A stretch of DNA of 24,403 bases, taken from Duncaniella sp. Its GTDB lineage: Bacteria; Bacteroidota; Bacteroidia; Bacteroidales; Muribaculaceae. The DNA lies in contig JAIDJD010000278.1 in assembly GCA_029052375.1 (NCBI GenBank), positions 1 through 24,403 of the forward strand, written 5' to 3'. The position numbers and the translations under genes were made by a program. This document shows, one piece after another, positions 1 to 7,107 of the stretch. The notes under the pieces were generated by a model. It saw only the letters and a program-made list of their open reading frames with translations, was not told the origin of the DNA and did no database searches. Each line of letters begins with the position of its first letter. Position 1 is the stretch's first letter.

Positions 1-43
1 GAATCGCAGTCATAATTTATTTTGATTGTGGATTTAGTGGTGA

Positions 44-74
44 GGCAGCGGGAGGGATACCCGCTGCCTTTTTT
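44..74 (+). terminator. Intrinsic terminator of an upstream gene outside the window
   Basis: A 9-bp perfect stem (GGCAGCGGG, 44-52, with CCCGCTGCC, 60-68) with a 7-nt loop is followed directly by six T. It would end a plus-strand transcript entering from the left edge. Confidence 0.85.
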
Positions 75-113
75 AACTCCTATCCATTTAACCACTAAAC
101 TCCATTTTGACTT

Positions 114-401
114 ATGGCATTGATTCAGATAGAGGAGGAGATTTTCAAGGATATGCTTGACAGAGTAGCCTATCTCCATAAACTCTATATAAAGCTCTAT
201 GAATCGCTCCGGAGTAAAGGCATAGGAGATTGGCTGACAATGGAACAAGTGTGTGATATACTCAATGTATCAGACACAAAAGTCCGCTCACTGAAAAAAG
301 GAGGAAGAATAGGCTTTATCAAATGCGGTAAGACATTACGCTTTGATGCCGGGGATGTTTTTTCACTCCTGACCCATATTGACAGAAAAGCCGATGGGTA
401 A
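114..401 (+). CDS. Small helix-turn-helix protein, excisionase-like (HTH_17/MerR type)
   Basis: This 95-residue protein has a helical N-terminal stretch and then a winged-helix/excisionase-type HTH at about residues 41-88: LTMEQVCDILNVS, then VRSLKKGGRIGFIKCGKTLRF, the usual helix-turn-helix plus wing order. Pairs of such genes are common in Bacteroides integrative elements, where the CTnDOT Xis2c and Xis2d proteins act as excision factors. The next gene overlaps its stop by 8 nt, so the two are probably cotranslated, and an integrase lies downstream in convergent orientation. A role in excision or in controlling element genes is inferred from this context. The sequence is AT-richer than the chromosome to the right. 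Confidence 0.85.
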   Translation: MALIQIEEEIFKDMLDRVAYLHKLYIKLYESLRSKGIGDWLTMEQVCDILNVSDTKVRSLKKGGRIGFIKCGKTLRFDAGDVFSLLTHIDRKADG

Positions 402-687
402 AGTTATCAGTCAATCTGACGAGAGTGTTAAAAGTTTCTATGATATGACACTCTCGATGCTCGAAATAGCGGAGCATCTTAAAGAGGAATATAAGCCTGC
501 TCTATGTGGCAAAAGATTTCTCACAGATACCAAACTTGCGCATAAACTGGATATTACAAAAAGAGCCTTGCAGGATTATCGTGACAGAGGATTGATTTCC
601 TATTATCGTCTTGACGGCAAAATACTATATTCAGAAGATGATGTTGACGAATTTCTGAGAGCCTCTTACCGTCCTAAATTCTATTAA
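394..687 (+). CDS. Second small helix-turn-helix protein, excisionase-like
   Basis: About 97 residues from the ATG at 394; an in-frame TTG at 379 would add five residues. I chose the ATG because it makes the short ATGGGTAA overlap with the previous stop. The C-terminal half carries an HTH_17-type domain: FLTDTKLAHKLDITKRALQ, then RDRGLISYYRLDGKILY and a DDVDEFL helix, which resembles the first HTH protein. As for its partner, recombination directionality or transcriptional control of the element is plausible. The gene ends at the left edge of a hairpin shared with the convergent integrase. Confidence 0.85.
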   Translation: MGKVISQSDESVKSFYDMTLSMLEIAEHLKEEYKPALCGKRFLTDTKLAHKLDITKRALQDYRDRGLISYYRLDGKILYSEDDVDEFLRASYRPKFY

Positions 688-731
688 ATGAAGTGCGGCC
701 ACCGGGTGATACCGATGACCGCATTTCATTT
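686..731. terminator. Hairpin between convergent HTH and integrase genes
   Basis: AAATGAAGTGCGG (686-698) pairs with CCGCATTTCATTT (719-731), 13 bp with one G-T wobble. It overlaps the stop of the HTH gene and lies 17 bp from the integrase stop. Placement suggests a bidirectional terminator. Confidence 0.6.
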
Positions 732-747
732 ATTGTTTCGACATAGT

Positions 748-1980
748 TTATACGACGTGTAAATCTCCGAACTTGCTGCGCATGGTAGCCATACCATCAT
801 AGACCGCCTGATCCTGCATTTTCGCATAAATCTGCGTTGTCTTTATGTCGGAATGACCAAGCATTTTTGAAATCACCTCGATAGACACGTTGTTGCACAA
901 CGACATGGATGCGAATGTGTGGCGTGCAACGTGGGTGGTCAGGTTCTTTTTTATTTTTGCCACTTCTGCTATCTCTTTGAGATAGGCGTTCATCTTCTGA
1001 TTGGTAATTACAGGAAGAACCACGCCCGATTCCTTTACCGTAGGATGATTGGCATACTTCTCTATAAGCTGACTGGGAACAGCCAGCATAGGGATTATGC
1101 ACATTTCACCGGTTTTGGCACGTGCTTTGCGTATCCATGTGTGACCCTTGTCATCGTCCTGTATGTCGGAACGTAACAGAGTCTTCATGTCGCAGAAGGC
1201 CAGTCCTGTGAAACAGCAGAACACGAATGTGTCACGTACTATTTCAAGTCGGGGTATTTCCTTCAGGTCAAGAGCCATGACTGATTTCAGTTCTGTCTCG
1301 GTAAGAAACTGACGCTCGTTGTATGTACGCTGGTACTTCTTTCCGATGAAAGGGTCATGCTCAATCCATTTATGTGCCAGTGCATACTGCATCACATTCT
1401 TTACACATCGCAGATAGCGTACTGCCGCGTTGTTGGCGCACGCCTTCTTCATGCGCAGGAAATGCTGGAAGTCGTCGAGTATGCCAGAAGTCACGTCCTT
1501 AATAGGAATGTCAGGAGTGTTGAGACTTGTTTTGAAGAATTCCTCCATATAGTCGGCACAACGACTCCAACGCTGATAAGTGGCTTTCACAATATCGCCA
1601 CGTTCATACTCCTCTTTGCGTATCTCGTTTGCATTACGGAACACTTCTATCATCATCTTTGGCTTCTCTCCGTTACCGAGGAACAGCGACTTCAGAATAG
1701 CCGGGTTGACAGGCTTGTTTTCTCGGATGAGCATATTGTGTATATCACAAAGTTTGGAACGTACCAGTTCAAGGTACTTGTTCAGTTCAAGGTCACGGCG
1801 CGAGCGACCACGGCACAGATGCTTTTTGGCATCCCAGTTATCCGGGTCAACGGTGCGACCGATTTTGAACTCGGTAGCTTGTCCAGCCACCGATATGCGG
1901 GCAAAGATTGGATATTCCGCCCGTCCGGTCTGTGGCTTCCGCACATAGAAGCCAAGAGTGAAATAAGAATCGGATGTCAT
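748..1980 (-). CDS. Tyrosine recombinase/integrase, Bacteroides IntDOT-like
   Basis: A 410-residue site-specific recombinase. An N-terminal arm-DNA-binding domain (about 5-95) and a SAM-like core-binding domain (about 105-215) precede the catalytic domain (about 225-400). Visible active-site residues are K289 (beta-hairpin lysine), H350-x-x-R353 (HVARH), H376 (GHSD) and the tyrosine nucleophile Y385 (TQIYAK). The first catalytic arginine, normally in TGLR, is replaced by alanine (TGLAFCD, A261). Loss of this arginine is known in Bacteroides integrases such as IntDOT, so it does not imply a dead enzyme. The gene reads away from the neighbouring tRNA-Lys, with a repeat-rich 500-bp region between them, the usual layout for an element integrated at a tRNA 3' end. 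Confidence 0.95.
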   Translation of the reverse strand: MTSDSYFTLGFYVRKPQTGRAEYPIFARISVAGQATEFKIGRTVDPDNWDAKKHLCRGRSRRDLELNKYLELVRSKLCDIHNMLIRENKPVNPAILKSLFLGNGEKPKMMIEVFRNANEIRKEEYERGDIVKATYQRWSRCADYMEEFFKTSLNTPDIPIKDVTSGILDDFQHFLRMKKACANNAAVRYLRCVKNVMQYALAHKWIEHDPFIGKKYQRTYNERQFLTETELKSVMALDLKEIPRLEIVRDTFVFCCFTGLAFCDMKTLLRSDIQDDDKGHTWIRKARAKTGEMCIIPMLAVPSQLIEKYANHPTVKESGVVLPVITNQKMNAYLKEIAEVAKIKKNLTTHVARHTFASMSLCNNVSIEVISKMLGHSDIKTTQIYAKMQDQAVYDGMATMRSKFGDLHVV

Positions 1981-2111
1981 ACGTTTGTGGTTTAATGGTT
2001 ATATAAATATAATCATTTTTTTCGACACATCAAAACGATGAAGTCCGTTGAAGTATATGTATGTGCGCTGGTTATGATCCCGTCATATCACTACACTCTA
2101 CTGTGAATTGT

Positions 2112-2390
2112 CACTCACAGCAAATAATGCTGAAATACGCAGAAATCAATGTTGAGGGTTGAATTTGCGGATGAAACTACGTTAATAAATCTTTCAAGAG
2201 TTAAAGTGTGTTTAGAAAACTCTGGAATTGCGACCCAAACCGGGTCAAAGGTTCGTTCCCACGCTGAAAACCCAACTTTGTGAACGGGTATATGATGGTA
2301 ACATCATGTGTTTCAGTCTGCTCACAGTCAAGAATAATCAACTGTGAGTGAAATCGCTCACAATTGTGACCACTCACACATCACTCACAG
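2112..2390. repeat. Cluster of short CACTCACA-type repeats, candidate integrase arm sites
   Basis: Direct copies of (CA)CTCACA(G) lie at 2112-2120, 2321-2327, 2356-2362, 2371-2378 and 2382-2390, with an inverted copy CTGTGAGTG at 2342-2350. Five of the six fall within 70 bp. Short imperfect repeats in both orientations between an integrase and its target tRNA resemble arm-type sites for the integrase N-terminal domain. Operators for the HTH proteins are an alternative. Confidence 0.55.
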
Positions 2391-2424
2391 CCGACCGTAA
2401 TATTTTTCAGTGTTCCTCGATTTG

Positions 2425-2483
2425 GGCAAAACGCCGCAAAGCACTGAAAATCAAGTGATTTCAGTGCTTTGCGGCGTTTTGCC
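2425..2483. repeat. 25-bp perfect inverted repeat next to tRNA-Lys
   Basis: The arms 2425-2449 and 2459-2483 are perfectly complementary over 25 bp around a 9-nt loop. Plus-strand transcripts would meet ATTTTTG after the hairpin, so it could act as a terminator at the element boundary. It could also be a structural part of the attachment region. Confidence 0.75.
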
Positions 2484-2494
2484 ATTTTTGATTG

Positions 2495-2567
2495 TGACCC
2501 CGGAGAGGCTCGAACTCTCGACCCACTGATTAAGAGTCAGTTGCTCTACCAACTGAGCTACGGAGTC
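2495..2567 (-). tRNA. tRNA-Lys(CUU)
   Basis: A 73-nt cloverleaf on the minus strand. Its acceptor stem is GACTCCG/CGGGGTC (one G-T pair) with discriminator A, the D-arm holds AGCTCAGTTGGTAGAGC, and the anticodon arm is ACTGA-CTCTTAA-TCAGT with anticodon CTT. The T-arm is GAGAGTTCGAGCCTCTC. CCA is not encoded. The 3' end faces the integrase-bearing DNA, so this is the likely integration target. A TAACTTTG promoter lies about 55 bp upstream. Confidence 0.95.
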
Positions 2568-2622
2568 TTGCTTTTGTGAGGCGTTTCCTTCGTTTCGTAG
2601 GGCGTTTCCCTCATTTGCGATG

Positions 2623-2654
2623 CAAAGTTACGGCCTTTTTTGGTTCTGTGCAAA
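2623..2654 (-). promoter_or_regulatory. Bacteroidetes-type promoter for tRNA-Lys
   Basis: On the minus strand, TTTG (2654-2651) is followed after 20 bp by TAACTTTG (2630-2623), the -33/-7 consensus of the Bacteroidetes primary sigma factor. Confidence 0.75.
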
Positions 2655-2744
2655 TTTTTTCGACACTTTTTTTGAAAAAAATTTCATATTTTTGTTAAGT
2701 GGTTGATTATCAGTGGTTGAAAAATTGGGCTTCGGATGCCCGTT

Positions 2745-2776
2745 TTTGGACGTGTGGCGGGGATATAGTATCTTTG
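2745..2776 (+). promoter_or_regulatory. Bacteroidetes-type promoter for the glycosyltransferase-like gene
   Basis: TTTG (2745-2748), a 20-bp spacer and TATCTTTG (2769-2776) lie 24 bp before the ATG at 2801. Confidence 0.75.
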
Positions 2777-2800
2777 TGGTGAAAAACAGTTTTTAGTCAT

Positions 2801-3817
2801 ATGAACAATTCCCTTAAAAGGTATGCGGTATTCAGGGCGCTGAGGCGCGAGTGGAATTATCTTTGCGGTCGGCGTATGCGCGGCCGCCGCAGTGTGCGCG
2901 GGCTGTTGGGGCTTTATGGCCCCGGCGAGCCTGAGGGTGTGTCGCAGGGACGCATGATTGTTTTTATGGCTGACGGGCGCTCGATACAGGGGGGATGGGT
3001 AGACCGTCTGCACGGCATTGTCTCGCTATGGCGTTTCGCGCGCGGACGCGGGTATGATTTCCGCATCAATTATTGCCATCCGATAAGGCTCGAGCGTTAT
3101 CTTGAGCCGGCAGGCTATGACTGGCGCCTCAGACCTGGCGAGCTGACGTACAATAGCGATGTGGCTCATCCTTTCAGGCTGATGACTTTCGGCGAGACCG
3201 GGCCGCGCGAGTGGCGTTTCCAGCAGGATATGATGGAGCGTTATCTTTCGGGCAGGTGGCGGCAGTGTCATGTCTACAGTTCTTACGACTATGCCGACGG
3301 GGAGATGGCCGGGCTGTTTGCCGAGCTGTTCCGTCCTACAGAGCTTCTTGCGGGGGCCATGCGCCCTGTGTCTGAGCGTCTGGGCGAGGGGTATGTGTCG
3401 GTGTCTACGCGCTTTATGGAGCTGCTCGGCGATTTTGTCGAGCCTAAGCGTGCGCGGTTGCCTTTGGCGGGGCCTGAGCGCGAGGAGCTTATTGGCCGTT
3501 GTCTTGAGGCTGTCGGGGATGTCCACAGGCGCCATCCCGATGCCCGTGTGTTTGTTACGTCCGATTCGGCTCTTTTTCTCAGCCGTGCGTCTGCTCTTCC
3601 TTATGTGGTGGTGGCCGAGGGCGATATTTGCCATGCCGACCTTGCGGCTGATGTTTCAGGCGATGCCGACCCTCATCTCAAGACTTTTGTCGATTTCATG
3701 CTTGTGGCCGGGGCTTCGAAGGCCTATCAGATAAAGGCGGGGAGTATGTATGGCGGCAATTTCTCGCGCTGTGCCGCGCTTGTGGGCGGGGTGGAGTTTG
3801 AGAGGATTGACGGCTGA
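2801..3817 (+). CDS. Putative glycosyltransferase, fucosyltransferase-like
   Basis: A 338-residue protein without a clear signal peptide or membrane segment. An early motif GGWVDRLHGIVSLW (64-77) resembles the 'GL.DRL.G..S' segment of nucleotide-sugar-dependent fucosyltransferase-like proteins. A mid-protein segment STRFMELLGDF contains R204, and FVTSD (251-255) has the look of a GT-B donor-site strand. The C-terminal block FVDFMLVAGASKAYQI...GGNFSRCAALVGG (296-330) matches the end of the fold in these families. Similar single-gene proteins are common in Bacteroidales. A role in surface glycan synthesis is inferred; acceptor and sugar are unknown. It is monocistronic, with its own promoter and a terminator shared with fabD. 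Confidence 0.85.
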   Translation: MNNSLKRYAVFRALRREWNYLCGRRMRGRRSVRGLLGLYGPGEPEGVSQGRMIVFMADGRSIQGGWVDRLHGIVSLWRFARGRGYDFRINYCHPIRLERYLEPAGYDWRLRPGELTYNSDVAHPFRLMTFGETGPREWRFQQDMMERYLSGRWRQCHVYSSYDYADGEMAGLFAELFRPTELLAGAMRPVSERLGEGYVSVSTRFMELLGDFVEPKRARLPLAGPEREELIGRCLEAVGDVHRRHPDARVFVTSDSALFLSRASALPYVVVAEGDICHADLAADVSGDADPHLKTFVDFMLVAGASKAYQIKAGSMYGGNFSRCAALVGGVEFERIDG

Positions 3818-3845
3818 CAATAATCCTTTGCGTATTGTATATAAG

Positions 3846-3876
3846 AAGAGAGCCTTCCGGTGTGGAGGGCTCTCTT
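3846..3876. terminator. Bidirectional terminator between convergent genes
   Basis: AAGAGAGCCTTCC (3846-3858) pairs with GGAGGGCTCTCTT (3864-3876), 13 bp with one wobble and a 5-nt loop. It lies between the stops of the glycosyltransferase-like gene and fabD. Confidence 0.85.
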
Positions 3877-3900
3877 TGTGTTTATGGCTGCGGGGCAGGA

Positions 3901-4779
3901 TTACTGGCGGCCGGCTGTGGGTGTGCCGGGGGCAATCTTGGCTACGAGGCCCTGGAGGACCTTGCCGGGACCTACCTCGATAAACTCGGCGGCGCCGTCG
4001 GCTACCATGTTCTTGACGCTCTGTGTCCAGCGCACGGGGGCTGTGAGCTGGGCCACGAGGTTGGCCTTGATCTCAGCGGGGTCGGTGTGGGGCTTAGCGT
4101 CTACGTTCTGATATACGGGGACGGCGGGAGTGTGGAATTCGGTCTTCTCGATAGCCTCTGCGAGCTCGGCGCGTGCGGGCTCCATGCAGGGAGAGTGGAA
4201 TCCGCCGCCTACCTTGAGGGGGAGGGCACGCTTGGCGCCTGCGGCCTTGAGGAGCTCGCAGGCCTTGGCGATGGCCTCGGTCTCGCCTGAGATGACGAGC
4301 TGGCCGGGGCAGTTGTAGTTGGCGCAAACGACTGTGCCGTCGACGCCGGCACAGATCTCCTCAACCTTCTCGTCGGGGAGGGCGATGACTGCGGCCATTG
4401 TCGAGGGGTTGATTTCGCAAGCCTTCTGCATGGCCTGTGCGCGGGCCGATACGAGGCGGAGGCCGTCTTCGAAGCTGAGGGCGCCGGCGGCGACGAGGGC
4501 CGAGAACTCGCCGAGCGAGTGGCCTGCGGTCATGGCGGGGTCAAACTCTTCGCCCATGGTCTTGGCGAGGATTACGGAGTGGAGGAATATGGCGGGCTGG
4601 GTCACCTTGGTCTGGCGGAGGTCTTCGTCTGTGCCTTCGAACATGAGGTCGGTGATGCGGAATCCGAGGATTTCGTTAGCCTTCTCGAACATCTCTTTAG
4701 CTGTGGGGTTGGACTCGTAGAGGTCCTTGCCCATGCCCACGAACTGGGCCCCCTGGCCGGGGAATACGAATGCTTTCAT
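3901..4779 (-). CDS. fabD: Malonyl-CoA:ACP transacylase (FabD)
   Basis: A 292-residue cytosolic enzyme that moves malonyl from CoA to acyl carrier protein for fatty acid elongation. The N-terminal FPGQGAQ segment, the nucleophile elbow GHSLGE (S88), R113 in SARAQAMQ and the catalytic histidine H195 in GGGFHSPCM are all in family order. They match S92, R117 and H201 of E. coli FabD, and the length is normal. The ATG lies 37 bp downstream of a TAACTTTG -7 element. It stands alone here, not in a fab cluster. The short C-terminal tail after PGKVLQGLV is unremarkable. Confidence 0.97.
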   Translation of the reverse strand: MKAFVFPGQGAQFVGMGKDLYESNPTAKEMFEKANEILGFRITDLMFEGTDEDLRQTKVTQPAIFLHSVILAKTMGEEFDPAMTAGHSLGEFSALVAAGALSFEDGLRLVSARAQAMQKACEINPSTMAAVIALPDEKVEEICAGVDGTVVCANYNCPGQLVISGETEAIAKACELLKAAGAKRALPLKVGGGFHSPCMEPARAELAEAIEKTEFHTPAVPVYQNVDAKPHTDPAEIKANLVAQLTAPVRWTQSVKNMVADGAAEFIEVGPGKVLQGLVAKIAPGTPTAGRQ

Positions 4780-4816
4780 TCTTGAGGTATTGTAATGTTG
4801 TTCTTGGTTTGGGTTG

Positions 4817-4824
4817 CAAAGTTA
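4817..4824 (-). promoter_or_regulatory. -7 element upstream of fabD
   Basis: TAACTTTG on the minus strand, 37 bp from the fabD ATG. No TTTG is present at the usual -33 distance, so only the -7 box supports this promoter. Confidence 0.5.
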
Positions 4825-4879
4825 AGAATTTTTTTGCTATTTTGTCGCGCGGTTTCGTCGAAAAGCCTCTGATTTTTTG

Positions 4880-4887
4880 TACCTTTG
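4880..4887 (+). promoter_or_regulatory. -7 element upstream of tatA
   Basis: TACCTTTG lies 35 bp before the chosen tatA ATG. The -33 box is not recognisable. It probably drives the tatA-tatC-mtnN-luxS run, since the downstream gaps are short. Confidence 0.55.
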
Positions 4888-4922
4888 TGAAATCATATAT
4901 ACTTCAAAAACATCTATACAGC

Positions 4923-5123
4923 ATGATACCTTGTCTGTTCAATCTCGGCATGGGCGAGATGATAGTCATACTCCTGGTGGTGCTTCTGCTCTTCGGGGCC
5001 AAGCGCATCCCAGAGCTCGCGCGCTCTCTGGGGCGCGGTGTCAGCCAGTTCAAGCAAGGGATGAACTCTCCGCTGGACGATGTCCCGGAGAGCAAGTCCG
5101 AGAGGTCTGACCGCGACAGCTGA
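4923..5123 (+). CDS. tatA: Twin-arginine translocase subunit TatA/TatE
   Basis: A 66-residue protein with one N-terminal membrane helix (MIVILLVVLLLFGAKRIPEL, residues 13-32), the FG hinge, an amphipathic helix (ARSLGRGVSQFKQGM) and a charged tail. TatA oligomers form the protein-conducting part of the Tat pathway for folded proteins. I chose the ATG at 4923 because it lies just past the promoter; the frame is open to 4770, but that extension is not TatA-like and would precede transcription start. The ATG at 4950 is also possible. tatC follows after 5 bp, and no separate tatB is visible. Confidence 0.9.
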   Translation: MIPCLFNLGMGEMIVILLVVLLLFGAKRIPELARSLGRGVSQFKQGMNSPLDDVPESKSERSDRDS

Positions 5124-5128
5124 GGCCT

Positions 5129-5914
5129 GTGGGTTCCCCGTCCGGACCGGTTTCTTTCTGGGACCACGCCGAGGTGCTCCGCGGCGTGCTTGTCCGTATT
5201 GCGGCGGTGCTCGGCGTGCTTCTTGCCGTGGCCTTCGCTGTGATGCCGCGTCTTTTCGACACGGTGGTTCTCGCTCCCTGCCGTCCGGACTTTCCGCTAT
5301 ATTCGCTCCCGGGCGCCGAGCTTCAGGCCGAGGTGGGCCTTGTCAACATACGTCTGGCGTCACAGTTTTTCATACACATGACATCCTCGCTATATCTGGC
5401 TGTTCTGGCCGGGATTCCGGCTGTCCTGCTGCTGGTGTGGGGCTTTGTCTCTCCCGGGCTTTATCCAGAAGAGCGACGCGGGGTGGCTCCGGCCCTGGCC
5501 GGCGCCTGCCTCATGTTCTATGGGGGTGTCGCCGCGGGCTACTTCCTTGTCTTCCCGCTCGCCCTGCGCTTTCTTGCAGACTATCAGCTCTCGGCCTTTG
5601 TGCCCAACCAGGTGTCTCTCGACTCCTATATCGAGACCTTTTTCATGACGCTTCTCTGCATGGGCCTGGCTTTTGAGCTGCCTGTCGTTGCCTGGCTTCT
5701 GGGGCGTCTCGGCGTCCTGAGGCGGAGTGTCTTCAGCCTCTACCGCCGCCATGCGGTGGTGGCCATCCTTGTGGCCGCGGCCGTGATAACGCCTTCGGGC
5801 GACCCGTTCACAATGCTTATGGTGTTTGCACCGTTATATATACTGTGGGAGGTCTCGGCGTGGCTCGTTCCGCGCCGCTGCGCCGGACAGTTAGAAAGTA
5901 TCAACCAGGGCTGA
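5129..5914 (+). CDS. tatC: Twin-arginine translocase subunit TatC
   Basis: A 261-residue polytopic membrane protein that recognises twin-arginine signal peptides. It opens with the TatC signature FWDHAEVLRGVLVR (family FWDHLEELR) before the first helix. Hydrophobic segments follow at about residues 22-40, 85-110, 120-150, 175-192, 205-222 and 226-245, consistent with six membrane spans. The start is a GTG 5 bp after the tatA stop, and no ATG lies before the signature, so GTG is well supported. It is cotranscribed with tatA, and mtnN begins 42 bp downstream. Confidence 0.95.
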   Translation: MGSPSGPVSFWDHAEVLRGVLVRIAAVLGVLLAVAFAVMPRLFDTVVLAPCRPDFPLYSLPGAELQAEVGLVNIRLASQFFIHMTSSLYLAVLAGIPAVLLLVWGFVSPGLYPEERRGVAPALAGACLMFYGGVAAGYFLVFPLALRFLADYQLSAFVPNQVSLDSYIETFFMTLLCMGLAFELPVVAWLLGRLGVLRRSVFSLYRRHAVVAILVAAAVITPSGDPFTMLMVFAPLYILWEVSAWLVPRRCAGQLESINQG

Positions 5915-5956
5915 AGACGTGTCTCTCCGGCCCGGAACAATATCTGAAAGAAAAAA

Positions 5957-6628
5957 ATGACTATCGGAATAATAGTGGCGATGAGCAAGGAGCTCCGCCT
6001 GATATTGCCTCTCATCGAGGGGATGCGTGAGGTGACTCACGGCAACACGCTGTTCTACGAAGGCACCGTGGGCCGCAACCGTGTGGCCCTCATGGAGTGC
6101 GGCATCGGCAAGGTCAACGCCGCCGTCGGCGCCACGCTGATGATAGAGTATTTCCACCCCGACCTCGTGGTCAACAGCGGTGTGGGCGCGTCTGCCTCGG
6201 GCGACGTGGCCGTGATGGACACCGTGATAGCCACCGGCGTGGTCCACCACGACTTCTGGTGCATAGGCGAGGAGTGGGGCCGTGTCCCCGGCTCGCCTCG
6301 TGTGCTTCCAGCCGAGAGCTTCGAGGCCGTCATCCCCGACGCCCCCGGTGTGAAGCGCGGGCTGATAGCCTCGGGCGACCTCTTCATCAGCTGCCGCGAG
6401 GAGGTAGACCGCATCCTCTCTCACTTCCCCGAGGCCAAGGCCATAGACATGGAGTCGGCCGCCATAGCACAGGTGTGCGAGGCCTCAGGAGTTCCCTTCT
6501 TCGGTATGCGCGTCATCAGCGATTCCCCCTGGGCCTCGCACGACAACTCGCGCCAGTATGACGACTTCTGGGAGGATGCCCCCCGCCACTCTTTCAACCT
6601 CGTAAGACAGCTTCTGACCGCGTTATGA
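5957..6628 (+). CDS. mtnN: 5'-methylthioadenosine/S-adenosylhomocysteine nucleosidase
   Basis: A 223-residue enzyme that cleaves adenine from S-adenosylhomocysteine and methylthioadenosine. Catalytic E12 (AMSKE), the substrate motif GIGKVNAA (49-56), NSGVGA, GLIASGDLFI, the ribose-binding M165-E166 in AIDMESAAIA and the catalytic D189 in RVISDSP are all present. Its product S-ribosylhomocysteine is the LuxS substrate, and luxS overlaps its stop by 4 nt (ATGA), so the two are translationally coupled. Purine-rich GAAAGAAAAA precedes the ATG. Confidence 0.96.
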   Translation: MTIGIIVAMSKELRLILPLIEGMREVTHGNTLFYEGTVGRNRVALMECGIGKVNAAVGATLMIEYFHPDLVVNSGVGASASGDVAVMDTVIATGVVHHDFWCIGEEWGRVPGSPRVLPAESFEAVIPDAPGVKRGLIASGDLFISCREEVDRILSHFPEAKAIDMESAAIAQVCEASGVPFFGMRVISDSPWASHDNSRQYDDFWEDAPRHSFNLVRQLLTAL

Positions 6629-7107
6629 AAAAGATACCCTCTTTCACCATAGACCACAACCGCCTGCTGCGCGGCCTGTATGTCTCGCGCCGCGACTATA
6701 TGGCCTCGGGCGAGGCCGTCACCACCTTTGACGTGCGCATGACCGAGCCCAACCGCCAGCCCGCACTCACCCCCGAGGCGCTCCACGCCATGGAACACCT
6801 CGCCGCCACCTTCCTGCGCAACCATCCCGACTGGGCTGACCGCATAGTCTACTGGGGCCCCATGGGATGCTGTACCGGCAACTACCTCCTTGTCAAGGGC
6901 GAGGCCGAGCCTCGCGACGTGCTCCCTCTGCTTGTGGAGACCATGGAGTTTGTGGCCGGATATGAGGGAGAGATTCCCGGAGCCACTCCCCGCGACTGCG
7001 GCAACTTCAGTTTCATGGATCCCGAGGGGGCACGGGCCGCCGCCCGCCGCTATCTCGACGAGGTGCTCCTCTGCGCCACAGACGCCAACCTCAGCTATCC
7101 CTTATGA
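6625..7107 (+). CDS. luxS: S-ribosylhomocysteine lyase (LuxS)
   Basis: A 160-residue metalloenzyme that splits S-ribosylhomocysteine into homocysteine and the AI-2 precursor DPD. The metal site is complete: H54 and H58 in HAMEH, with E57 as general base, and C125 in RDCGNFSF. The catalytic cysteine is C82 in MGCCTGNYLL, corresponding to GCRTG in Bacillus. VRMTEPNRQP matches the family 'DVR..QPN' region. It overlaps mtnN by 4 nt and the next gene by 4 nt. Having both enzymes side by side indicates the two-step SAH detoxification route rather than SAH hydrolase. Confidence 0.96.
   Translation: MKKIPSFTIDHNRLLRGLYVSRRDYMASGEAVTTFDVRMTEPNRQPALTPEALHAMEHLAATFLRNHPDWADRIVYWGPMGCCTGNYLLVKGEAEPRDVLPLLVETMEFVAGYEGEIPGATPRDCGNFSFMDPEGARAAARRYLDEVLLCATDANLSYPL

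Larger units (their letters stand above)
1981..2494. other. Non-coding integrase-tRNA interval (probable att region)
   Basis: I see no credible gene in this AT-rich 514-bp stretch. It holds a cluster of CTCACA motifs (2112-2390) and a long perfect hairpin (2425-2483) that ends 11 bp before the tRNA 3' end. Position and content suit the attachment end of an integrative element. I found no second copy of the tRNA 3' end on the element side inside the window, so the other att site should lie to the left, outside it. Confidence 0.6.

Noticed and set aside
2112..2390. CRISPR array
   Set aside because: Repeats are 7-9 bp, irregularly spaced and in both orientations; no uniform spacers.
4770..4922. 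N-terminal extension of tatA by 51 codons
   Set aside because: It spans the promoter region, and TatA begins just before its membrane helix.
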